Source: Candidatus Nitrosopumilus sp. (GTDB taxonomy: Archaea; Thermoproteota; Nitrososphaeria; Nitrososphaerales; Nitrosopumilaceae). Taken from it: a stretch of 7,961 nucleotides of DNA. This document shows positions 1-7,086 of this stretch, piece after piece. The stretch covers positions 1 to 7,961 of the forward strand of contig JAOUAY010000042.1 in the NCBI GenBank assembly GCA_029860565.1, in the 5' to 3' direction. Positions within the stretch are counted from its first letter, which is position 1. The number at the start of each line of letters is the position of its first letter. The position numbers and the translations under genes were made by a program. The notes under the pieces are model-generated. The model was not told the DNA's origin. It saw only the letters and a list, made by a program, of their open reading frames with translations, and did not search any database.

Positions 1-630
1 GATTTTCCCTTTTCTTTTGCGTATTTTGAGGGCTAAATCAAAGTCCTCTGTCATTGTATCTTTGTCAAACTTTCCAATAACACTAAAAATATCTCTTCTA
101 AAAATACCAAAAGCTCCTGAAATTATCATAAGCATATTGAATGTAGTGGTAAATGTTCTTCCAAGTTCTATGGCAAATAAATATTCATACTCTTGAAACC
201 TAGTTAAGATGTTTTCTACTCCTTCATCTCCACTTAGAATTTTTACATTGCCTGAAACTGCATATACTTCTTCACCTTGTTTGTTTTTTATTTTCTTATT
301 GTTTCCTTTTTCAAAATATCTTACTGCATTACTTATTGAATTTGTATCTAAAATTGTGTCCCCATCCATACATAAAACTAAATCACCCGTGGAAAATTCA
401 AACCCATAATTTAATGCGCCTGCTTTTGAACCGCTAGCTTCTTCTCTGTGAAGTACTTTGATCAGACCTTTATCTGCATATTCTTTTGCAATTTTGTAAG
501 TATTATCTTTGGATGCGTCATCTATTACAATTATTTCTTTATTTTTGTATGTGTTTCTTAGTGACGCCTCAATTGCTGCACGAATTCCTGCTTCTTCATT
601 ATGAGCTGGAATGAGGATTGTTACTTTTTT
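1..630 (-). other. Family 2 glycosyltransferase domain (truncated by window)
   Basis: Motifs in order are VTILIPAHNEEAG (nucleotide-binding start), EIIVIDDASKDNT, the metal-binding DGD at 366-358 (LVLCMDGDTILD), SGAFGIFRRD in the acceptor region and TED at 51-43, which supplies the presumed catalytic base. This is the layout of processive membrane GT2 enzymes such as poly-N-acetylglucosamine and hyaluronan synthases. The QxxRW motif and the C-terminal membrane helices should lie just beyond position 1, so processivity cannot be judged. The donor is probably a nucleotide sugar, by family. Confidence 0.92.
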
Positions 631-3600
631 ATTTGTTGATACTGGGTACAAAGTCGTCATTCTTCTCTCTTTCATTTTTCTAAACACATCATGTGCTGAC
701 AAGATTCCAATTTTCACTATTATTCTACTATAATCCATAAGCAAAGGAAATGCGATTAGAGTTAACATCATTATGGGAAAAGCGGTAAATTCGTATTGAG
801 CCCATTCTAAAAATAACTCGGGGGTTACTTTGATAGGTCCTGCATGATGTAGATTGACAAGTGCAATTTTTTTCTTTAGTGCATTATCATATAGTAGTAT
901 TTTGTTATATACGTCAAGATCAATATTTCGTACTGAAAATATTTCATCACCTGAATTTATATCCAGACTCCCTATGTCTCTGGAATCTTTATCACAATAG
1001 TCGATATCTGTCTTGACAAAACATGCTATTATTTCAGGACCGTTGACCATAATGCCTGTCTGTGAGTTTTGTAATGAGACATAATCCTTCTTATCATATT
1101 TTATGTCAAAATTACTAAATCTTAATTTTGCATTTTTTCCAATTTTATCTACTTCTAACTGACCTATGGCCGATATTCCCTCAGTTTCTTTAAAGAATCC
1201 TGCCTTCTTTTCTATATTGGGCAGAATTAAACTTGGATTTTCAACAAAACTAAGACTTGAAACAAAAGAATTGATATTCGCTGAAATGGGAAATATCTCT
1301 AAGACTTGATTATCATGAAGGTTTATGATTGAAGATGATTTTTCTAATAGATTATCATAGATAACTGCTGTATTGTATGATGTTGTATTGATATTGTTGA
1401 GTATGTATTCGTCATTGAACGGATCATCGTCAACTGTTCCAAGATAAATTCCACCATAATCAAATTTTTTGTTTGGTCCATTATCTATAATTTGATATGT
1501 TTCGCTATAGTCTTTTCCGGTTACATATAGCTGATTATTCTGACCAACCATCATACTTTTTACTTTCATTGTATCTTGATTTTGATCTACTTTCTGGGTT
1601 TTTTCAAAGTCCCCATTTACATTAAATCTGAGGAGTGTGTCCTGAGAATATGAAGTGACAAAGAGATGTTCAACACCATTTTCATCGGTCTTCCATAATA
1701 TCTTATCAGGATTTTTTAATTTATCTCTTGATGAAATGTTTACGAAGTTGGACCATTCTTCAGATTCAATATCGTATCTTAAAATTTCATCTGTAAACAT
1801 ACTGGTAACATAGAGATTCCTACCATCTTTATCAAATACAATATCTCTTAAAGAACCATCGACTAATTTCTCACCAACATTGGATAATGGTAAAACAGTA
1901 AACAATCCTAAGAGATTCCCTTTGATACTGTCATACTTGTAAATTGCATTATTTTTTTCACTTAATACATATAGTATGTTATTTGGTCCAAATGCTAACC
2001 CTGTAGGACTTATCGCTCCGGTATTGCCCGGATTAAATACTTCAATTATGCTTTCTTTTCCTTTTTCAGTAGTAAATGATAACAAGTTGTTGTTATCTAG
2101 ATTGGAAATATAGAAATTTGTTTTACTATTATTTCCTTTTTTCAATATCAAATCGTAAGGTCGGTTTAGTTTTCCACTATTTGTTATTGATGTGACTTCC
2201 TCGATTTTACCATTTTTTGTGTCATATGAAAATATTTTGTTATTTCCTTCACTGGCAATATAAAGAATTTTTGTTTGTTCGTCAAATACTAAACCTCTTG
2301 GTTTATCCAGATGGTTTTCGTCAATTAGAATTTTGCCTACTATCCTTCCATTAATTTCTGTAAACTTCCAAACCTTATTCTCTTCTTGACTACTCACATA
2401 AAGTGAATTTTCTCCAAATACTAATCCTTCGGGATGTTTTAGCCCGTCTTGTTTGTTTACATATTCTTCTATGAAATTACCTTTATTATCATATTTTAAG
2501 ACTTTATGATTTTCATTACTGCTGACAAAAATATTTTGTTTTTCATCTGAAACTATGTCTCTAGGTTGTTTTAAATCACCTTTGCGTGATGGGATAAAAT
2601 CTCCTAGGAATTTACCTGTTTTTTTATCATATTTTAAGACTTTATGATTTTCATTACTACTTACATACAAAGAAGATTCATTAACCAGAATTCCTTGAGG
2701 AGAGCTTAGACCTCCACTTTTTTCAGTAATTAAAACATCCACAAATTCTCCAGTTATGGCATTGTATCTTAGAACCTGGTGGTTGTTATTACTTGTCACA
2801 TAAAGATAGTTTTCAGAATCAAGTGCAAGATAACGTGGTCCTTGTAATGGTTCCTTGGCAGTATTTATAAAAACATCCCCGAACAGACCTGTTAATCCAT
2901 CATGTCTGTCTATTCGATTAAACAGAGTATTGCTGACATAGAGTTCTCCATCCGGACCGATTACTGAATTCTCTATTCCTACAATCCCTCGATTAAATGG
3001 TACAACCATTAGACGTTCAAAGTATCCTGTTTCTTTGTCATAACATTTTATCGCATCCACTCCAAGATCGTTAACGCAAACTTCATCGTAAATTTTATCA
3101 TTATCTGCATCAAATAATCCGATATCTTTTGGCATAGTCAGATTTTTGCTTCTATCTGCGATGAATTCGTAAGGCTCATCCGTTGAATTTGTAGTATCAT
3201 AACGAAGTACACTGTTTGTTCCCTCGCTAATGACATAAAGGTTGGAACTGTTATCCAATAGTAAATTTTGAGGCTTTTTCATTAAATCATCTGAGGAGAA
3301 TACAATGTCTGTTTTGTCATCTTGTGGGTTATATTTCAAAATCTGATTGCTACCACTGCTGCTGACATAGAGTATTTCATTTTCTTCATCATATGTCATT
3401 CCGGTTGGACCATTCAGTCCGTTTGTAATTTTTAGACTACCGATAAATTCCCCTGTTATGCCGTTATATTGAAGAATTTCATCTGTGTCGAAATTTGCAA
3501 TCCATAAATTTTGATTTACAAATAAAAGAGACTGTGGATTTCTCAACTCACTGTCGTCCACAAAATGTTCATTCATCAGAGTTCCATCAAGCGAATATTG

Positions 3601-5623
3601 TACAACTGAATTGTTATTTCCACTTATGAACAGATAACAATTATCTGAACTAGTACTGCAATCTGGACCAAAAGCCATTCCTTCCGAACCTGAAAGTTCT
3701 CCTCTGGATGAAATAAATGGCTCTTCATCAATAACATCACCTGTCTCTGCATTATATCGAAGAATTCTATTATCTGCGGTTGCAACATACAAATAAGATG
3801 GATTATGCTTGTCTGGTCCAAAGATGATTGTTTTTGGAAAGTCTAACCCTCCATGTCCTCTTATTATGAATGGGTCATCTTCAACTGTTCCTGTCTTTAA
3901 ATTATAAAGTAAAATATCTCCATTTTCTGAGTCAGTTAAATAAAATCCATCAGGACCAATTACTGCATATTTTAGATTTGCCAAATCAGTGATTTGCGAA
4001 CTGACAAATTTATCCACAAACTCTCCAGTTGTTGCATTATAACGGAAAATTTCGTTGGTCAGAAAACTGCTTACATAAAGATATTCGTTCTCAGGATCAA
4101 ACACAAGATCCTTTGGTCCTTTCAGTCCTCCATTATTCTCTGAGCTCACAAAAACATTGAATTCGTCATCTATTGAATTATACCGTAAAATCATATTTTG
4201 TGTTGCGCTACTCACATAGAATTCTCCGTCATTGTCATTGGAAATTGCAACTGCGGATGGATTCGTAAATAATGGGTGATGTTTATTCAAATCATATACT
4301 TTTACAAATTCAAGTCCAGGTTTACCTTCGTATTCATTAATTTTTACATTAAATTTTAGAACCTTGTTATTATCAGAACTTACTACAAATAAGAAATCTC
4401 CATTTTTATCAAATTTCATATTTATTGGTCTCTGGAGAAATTCATTATTGACACTGTCTACATAATTTCCTGTTGCGTCATAAAGAAAAATTTCGTTGGT
4501 CAGAAAACTGCTTACATAAAGATATTCGTTCTCAGGATCAAACACAAGATCCTTTGGTCCTTTCAGTCCTCCATTATTCTCTGAGCTCACAAAAACACCT
4601 AGAAATTCCCCTGTATTGGCATTATAACTAAGAATTTCATCTGTATTGGTATTGCTCACAAAAACACTTTGATTTGGACCCATAGTCCAATCACTGGGTT
4701 CTTTTACTTTGCCTTCTTTTGTCATATATAGTCCAAAACTTTCTCCATCGCTAATAGCTATATTTTCTAAATTTAATCTAGCCAAGTCTTCCTCAAAAGA
4801 AGCTTTAGCTGTTCCTTTTGCTAGTATGTTATTAGCTCCTACTGCAATCCCTGTCTTCTCTTCGATTATTTTTGATTCTATCTTTGGGGTTTTGACATCT
4901 TGCAAGACATCCAATTCAAAAAATGGATCTATGATGAAATTGCTCTGCCTTAAATTTGCTTTTGCAAACATCGTTTCTGAAATTTTATCACACAATGTGA
5001 TAATGTCAAAATTTTTCAAGTCTTTGTAGAGCGGATAATTCTTATTTCCCTTTTTTATTTTTACCTTTCCTAGGTATTCTCCTTCTGTACATTTAGAATC
5101 TGTGAAATTAGAATCTGTCAAATATATGTGAAGATCTGGTATATTTTTAGCAGGATCATAATCAATCTCAAAATAATCTAAACTTAAGTAATCTTCAGTT
5201 CCAATGGTTAAAGTGCTGACTTTTCCTTTTACGTTATGATTGTTCAATCCTTCCAAAAAACCAATCTTGTTTACTCTTAATTCTGATTTCATTTCAGGTA
5301 ATCCTCCCTTCATACATTCCAAAATAATTTGTCGCTCTCTGTATGTACTATTTTTAATGAATTCGTCTAACTGATTAGGATCTTTACTTATCCATATTAT
5401 TTGTTCCATGGTTTTCTCTTTTTCATGTAATATGTTTTCTGCTTCTTTACAAAATTGTGTATTGTCCCAAAAAGCAGTTTCAATTAGAAATGACTGATAT
5501 CCTAAAAAATTTGAATTTTGATTTTCTTGTGCAAAGGCAAAATCAAAATTGGAAATCCCTAACAAAAATATCAGCGTACCTGATACAGATAAAATCAAAA
5601 AAATTAATAAAATTCTTCTTCAT
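1..5623 (-). CDS. Giant signal peptide-DM13-NHL propeller-DM13-TM-glycosyltransferase 2 protein (partial, start frameshifted)
   Basis: I do not recognise this as a named gene, but its domains are readable. The frame is open without a stop from 5619 to the left edge, giving about 1874 residues if translation begins at the ATG at 5623 and one T of the 5597-5603 run is skipped. On that numbering there is a signal peptide (1-31), a helical segment (32-125), a DM13-like domain (126-224), a linker to about 308, about 23 NHL-type blades (309 to about 1447), a second DM13-like domain (about 1475-1591), one membrane helix (about 1612-1631), and a GT-A glycosyltransferase from about 1667 that is cut at the edge. 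The predicted topology is an extracellular N-terminal 1600 residues and a cytoplasmic enzyme. A role in surface glycan or exopolysaccharide synthesis is inferred from the GT2 domain. Substrate and partners cannot be told. The frame is certain; the start is not. Confidence 0.9.
727..789 (-). other. Single transmembrane helix linking outside to inside
   Basis: The segment FTAFPIMMLTLIAFPLLMDY is followed by SRIIVKIGIL and then a basic cluster (RKMKERR near 675-661). By the positive-inside rule the C-terminal side is cytoplasmic. With a cleaved N-terminal signal this gives an outside propeller and an inside enzyme. Processive GT2 enzymes normally have a membrane helix just before the catalytic domain, so this helix may serve both purposes. 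Confidence 0.8.
850..1203 (-). other. DM13-like domain 2, catalytic Cys position replaced
   Basis: After the last blade the sequence again follows the DM13 order: AGFF, GISAIGQLEV, AKLRFSNFDI, NGPEIIACFVKTD, DIGSLDINSGDEIFSV, RNIDLDVYNKILLY and IALVNL. Aligning the closing strand with that of the first domain places a tyrosine (codon 891-889) where the conserved cysteine should be. Two other cysteines are present, at codons 1023-1021 and 996-994, in the strand and loop of the middle part. The domain sits just outside the membrane helix. It could be a structural cap that lost the redox residue. The assignment is weaker than for domain 1. Confidence 0.55.
2486..2520 (-). repeat. 35-base exact repeat, copy A (partner 2624-2658)
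   Basis: Identical to 2624-2658 at an offset of 138 bases (46 codons, one blade). It encodes SNENHKVLKYD in both blades. It marks a second, shorter place where adjacent blades are nearly unchanged since duplication or conversion. Confidence 0.9.
2624..2658 (-). repeat. 35-base exact repeat, copy B (partner 2486-2520)
   Basis: One blade upstream in protein order of the partner copy. The flanks diverge at once (position 2659 versus 2521 and 2623 versus 2485). Confidence 0.9.
4046..4156 (-). repeat. 111-base exact repeat, copy A
   Basis: This stretch is identical base for base to 4487-4597. The offset is 441 bases, or 147 codons, which keeps the frame and equals three blades of 49 residues. 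It encodes the end of one blade turn (VFVSSENNGGLK), a complete GPKDLVFDPENEYLYVSS core and the following LTNEIF. Mismatches resume at both ends, at 4045 and 4157. Confidence 0.95.
4487..4597 (-). repeat. 111-base exact repeat, copy B
   Basis: Partner of 4046-4156. Surrounding blades are only moderately similar, so perfect identity over 111 bases including synonymous positions points to recent duplication or gene conversion inside the gene. An assembly collapse or misjoin at these copies is the main technical alternative. Confidence 0.95.
4700..4950 (-). other. Linker between DM13-1 and the propeller
   Basis: About 80 residues of lower similarity to anything I know. The second half (AKGTAKASFEEDLARLNL followed by ENIAISDGESFGLYMT) faintly resembles the first half of a DM13 domain (strand, 'LxLENF' strand, 'GPDLYVYLT' strand), so it could be a decayed or partial third copy. 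It has no cysteine. It may equally be a simple beta-rich spacer. Confidence 0.35.
4951..5250 (-). other. DM13-like domain 1, conserved Cys present
   Basis: The pattern matches the DM13 fold as I know it: a VKGKVSTLTIG strand, YLSLDYFEID, then PDLHIYLTDSN, YLGKVKIKKGNKNYPL, a KDLKNFDIITLC segment and a closing MFAKANL. DM13 (Pfam 'Electron transfer DM13') is described as carrying a nearly invariant cysteine thought to act in redox chemistry or prosthetic-group binding. Here that cysteine is codon 4992-4990 (about residue 211). The domain lies just after the signal peptide, so it is outside the membrane. The assignment is by eye; order and spacing of the strands are the evidence. A redox role is family knowledge, not shown here. 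Confidence 0.7.
5530..5623 (-). other. Signal peptide with out-of-frame ATG
   Basis: The main frame encodes a long hydrophobic stretch (LILSVSGTLIFLLGIS) ending in FAFA before QEN, a good Sec signal peptide with cleavage expected at 5530/5529. In this frame there is a TGA at 5622-5620 and no ATG before 5409, which would remove the signal. The ATG at 5623-5621 reads MKKNFINF, an ideal positively charged n-region, but one base out of phase; unshifted it ends at a TGA at 5545-5543 after 26 codons. Removing one T from the T7 run (plus-strand A run 5597-5603) joins the two exactly. The alternative is a TTG start at 5598, which lacks the basic n-region. Confidence 0.75.
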
Positions 5624-5819
5624 AGAACTATATGAAAAAATTATCCATTAAAAGATTGTTAGACGTGGATTCTTCCCAAGACTCTATTCATCTTATGATG
5701 ATACTTATCCTTCAACTAGATTTCTAATTCTTACGCTTTGAAAACTTATCTGACATATGTTTTGTATTGGATTAATCTTTTAACACTCATGCGGTTTTAT
5801 CAATTTTGAATAAATTACT
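5624..5819. other. Intergenic gap between the giant gene and fbp
   Basis: Apart from the candidate TATA box near 5649, I see no gene here. Minus-strand ATG frames are only 10-14 codons long with no supporting features. There is no clear hairpin terminator behind fbp, no tRNA-like fold and no repeat. The length suggests that fbp and the giant gene are not one tight operon. Confidence 0.6.
5645..5653 (-). promoter_or_regulatory. Candidate TATA box of the giant gene
   Basis: The element TTTTAATGG on the minus strand is centred 26 bases before the ATG at 5623. That spacing would start the transcript at the ATG itself (leaderless), as is common in archaea. It favours the ATG at 5623 over the TTG at 5598. 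The match to the archaeal consensus is only partial in AT-rich DNA. Confidence 0.4.
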
Positions 5820-6956
5820 CTAGTCTGGATCTTCGTAGTTTTCCTTCTTTTCGCCGCTGGAGACACTTCCCTCTATCGGCTTCATCTTCTCTTCAAGCAC
5901 TGCCATTCTTGCTTTGTATCCCTCGGCATACTCTAGTTCTGATGGGACGAGTGTGGCTGGATGTATGAATCCCTGACTTCGAATTGAAATTGCCTTTTTT
6001 GTCGCAATCTCTCTGATGTAATCCCAGTCTGGGGTTGAGAATCCGTCAAACGGACCTGTGAACTTTCCATTATGCATGCTAAACACAAGTGACTCTACAA
6101 TTGGAATGCAGAAATTGATTGTTGCTGCGGAGTTTAGTTTTACTGGCATTAATGGCATGTTGTGACTGCCTCTCGTGTTTCCTGCAACGTAATGTGGATT
6201 GTTAAAGACACTGCCTACCTCTTCTGTAGCTGGGAATAGTTTTTGTGTTCTGACTAGTAAAATCGGATCATCTTTTCCAACATATGTCCCTGCAATGTTG
6301 TGCAGTCTATCAGTTGATGCTGCAAGTATTGGTTCTCCTCCTTTGGTGGTAACTGTATCTACGACATATCTTCCTGGGTACATCAATGCTGCCTCAAGTG
6401 TTGGCTTGTCTTGCCACAGTTCTAGACTTGCAACTTTGCCTTGCTCCACATCCATGACGTTGATTATTACACCGTCTGCAAGATTTCTGTTTACGATTAA
6501 TCCCGTATTACTTAGTGAATCTACAAACATTCTATAAATTGGATAGTTAAATGCCCCCGGCTCGGTCTTGTCTGCTGCAAAGACTGTGAATGCTTCATTT
6601 GGCCTTTCCTCAAATTCCATTTCTGCAACTCCAGGACCCATTCCTTTGATATTTCCTGAAAAGGAATCCTTTAGCAAGTCTTGTCCTGCGCCATACAGTC
6701 CTTCTTCTTGTGCAACTTTGGTTCCTGCCATGAATGCATCCCATGCCATCTTGTGAATTTGTTCACTGTCGACTCCATGAGTGTGAGACATGACAATGTG
6801 AACGTCGTCTCCACAGTATCCGATGTAATGATCTATAAGCAAATGTTTTGAATTGTTCACTGTATCTCTAACTGCTTGAATTAATGAATCACTTGGTCTT
6901 GTATGGCCTCCTATTCCTCCAACGTCAGCCTTGATAACAGAAACTGTAATCTTCAT
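5820..6956 (-). CDS. fbp: Fructose-1,6-bisphosphate aldolase/phosphatase (archaeal bifunctional, type V)
   Basis: This cytoplasmic enzyme condenses dihydroxyacetone phosphate with glyceraldehyde 3-phosphate and then dephosphorylates fructose 1,6-bisphosphate, driving gluconeogenesis in one direction. The 378-residue length is normal for the family. Visible key residues, by comparison with the Sulfolobus enzyme, are metal ligands D11 and H18 (KADVGGIGGH), D50-D51, Q92 and D129 (AADKTEPGAF), the Schiff-base lysine K228 and Y225 (TYVGKDDP), and Y343 near the C-terminus. The ATG at 6956 gives the usual MKITVSVIKAD start. The last 20 or so residues are charged and probably disordered. It is divergent from EF-1alpha and looks intact. 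Its DNA looks more GC-rich than that of the giant gene, consistent with a conserved, well-expressed gene. In ammonia-oxidising archaea it would take carbon fixed by the 3-hydroxypropionate/4-hydroxybutyrate cycle to hexose. Confidence 0.97.
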   Translation of the reverse strand: MKITVSVIKADVGGIGGHTRPSDSLIQAVRDTVNNSKHLLIDHYIGYCGDDVHIVMSHTHGVDSEQIHKMAWDAFMAGTKVAQEEGLYGAGQDLLKDSFSGNIKGMGPGVAEMEFEERPNEAFTVFAADKTEPGAFNYPIYRMFVDSLSNTGLIVNRNLADGVIINVMDVEQGKVASLELWQDKPTLEAALMYPGRYVVDTVTTKGGEPILAASTDRLHNIAGTYVGKDDPILLVRTQKLFPATEEVGSVFNNPHYVAGNTRGSHNMPLMPVKLNSAATINFCIPIVESLVFSMHNGKFTGPFDGFSTPDWDYIREIATKKAISIRSQGFIHPATLVPSELEYAEGYKARMAVLEEKMKPIEGSVSSGEKKENYEDPD

Positions 6957-6978
6957 GGTTGTGTTTTTTACTCCCTTG

Positions 6979-7000
6979 ATTTATGTGTATTTTTTTAAAT
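6979..7000 (-). promoter_or_regulatory. Candidate promoter of fbp
   Basis: Two AT elements precede fbp on the minus strand: CATAAAT at 6985-6979, centred 26 bases before the ATG (leaderless start), and TTTAAAAAAATA at about 6999-6988, which would give a leader of about 13 bases. A GGGAG at 6975-6971 is 14 bases from the ATG, too far for a normal ribosome binding site. I cannot choose between the two boxes. Confidence 0.35.
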
Positions 7001-7020
7001 TCATAATCTTAAAATTAATT

Positions 7021-7042
7021 GAAAAAAAGTATCTTTTTTTTC
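7021..7042. repeat. AT-rich inverted repeat in the divergent promoter region
   Basis: G-A7-G (7021-7029) faces C-T8-C (7033-7042) across a three-base TAT spacer. A hairpin would be mostly A:U pairs and weak. It lies between the two divergent genes and upstream of the candidate EF-1alpha TATA box, so it could be a rigid A-tract or a protein site, or simply chance in AT-rich DNA. Confidence 0.5.
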
Positions 7043-7057
7043 AAAAATTCATAACAG

Positions 7058-7065
7058 TAATAAAT
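7058..7065 (+). promoter_or_regulatory. Candidate TATA box of EF-1alpha
   Basis: TAATAAAT is centred about 25.5 bases upstream of the ATG at 7087, fitting a transcript that begins at or next to the start codon. There is no convincing ribosome binding site before the ATG; GTGA at 7073-7076 is weak. Confidence 0.35.
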
Positions 7066-7086
7066 GCCATTAGTGACGATTTCGAT

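Larger units (their letters stand above)
1284..4700 (-). repeat. Array of about 23 NHL-type beta-propeller blades
   Basis: About 1,140 residues follow a 44-50 residue period. The blade pattern is GPxxLxFDxxxxYLYVSS, then about five residues, then EILRYNxxTGEFV and a variable turn. Clear examples begin near 4560 (GPKDLVFDPENEYLYVSS), 4119, 3840, 3411, 2841, 2700, 2436, 2010 and 1860. The last one or two blades (below about 1560) are weak, so the count is approximate. NHL and related YVTN-type blades form 6- or 7-bladed propellers, so this length would fit three or four in tandem. They usually bind protein or glycan ligands; nothing here identifies the ligand. One blade carries a C-x6-C pair (3660-3637) that could form a disulfide, consistent with export. 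Confidence 0.88.

Noticed and set aside
3624..3821. Short minus-strand frame of 65 codons inside the propeller
   Set aside because: It is in a different frame from the propeller blades, which read through this stretch without a break.
4046..4597. The 111-base repeat considered as ends of an insertion element
   Set aside because: Direct, in-frame copies of coding blades, no inverted ends, and no transposase or target duplication between them.
1284..4700. Regular periodicity considered as a CRISPR-like or non-coding tandem repeat
   Set aside because: The period (about 132-150 bases) is a multiple of three, the similarity is at protein level, and the spacing matches NHL blades. There is no constant short repeat with unique spacers.
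4709..5029. Plus-strand open frame of 106 codons
   Set aside because: It lies opposite the DM13/linker coding sequence of the giant gene, whose minus frame is continuous and shows real domains. The plus frame has no recognisable motif.
1..5623. Giant gene considered a pseudogene because of the start frameshift
   Set aside because: The rest of the frame, over 1860 codons, is free of stops and keeps catalytic motifs (DGD, TED). A decayed gene of this length would be expected to carry more lesions.
5457..5651. Plus-strand frame over the giant gene's start
   Set aside because: Low-complexity K/F/I-rich translation overlapping the signal peptide on the other strand; no family features.
6199..6537. 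Plus-strand open frame of 112 codons
   Set aside because: Antisense to the conserved core of fbp, including the active-site lysine region. Its composition is what a complement of fbp codons would give.
6971..6975. GGGAG as ribosome binding site of fbp
   Set aside because: It is 14 bases from the ATG and may lie upstream of the transcript start suggested by the AT box.
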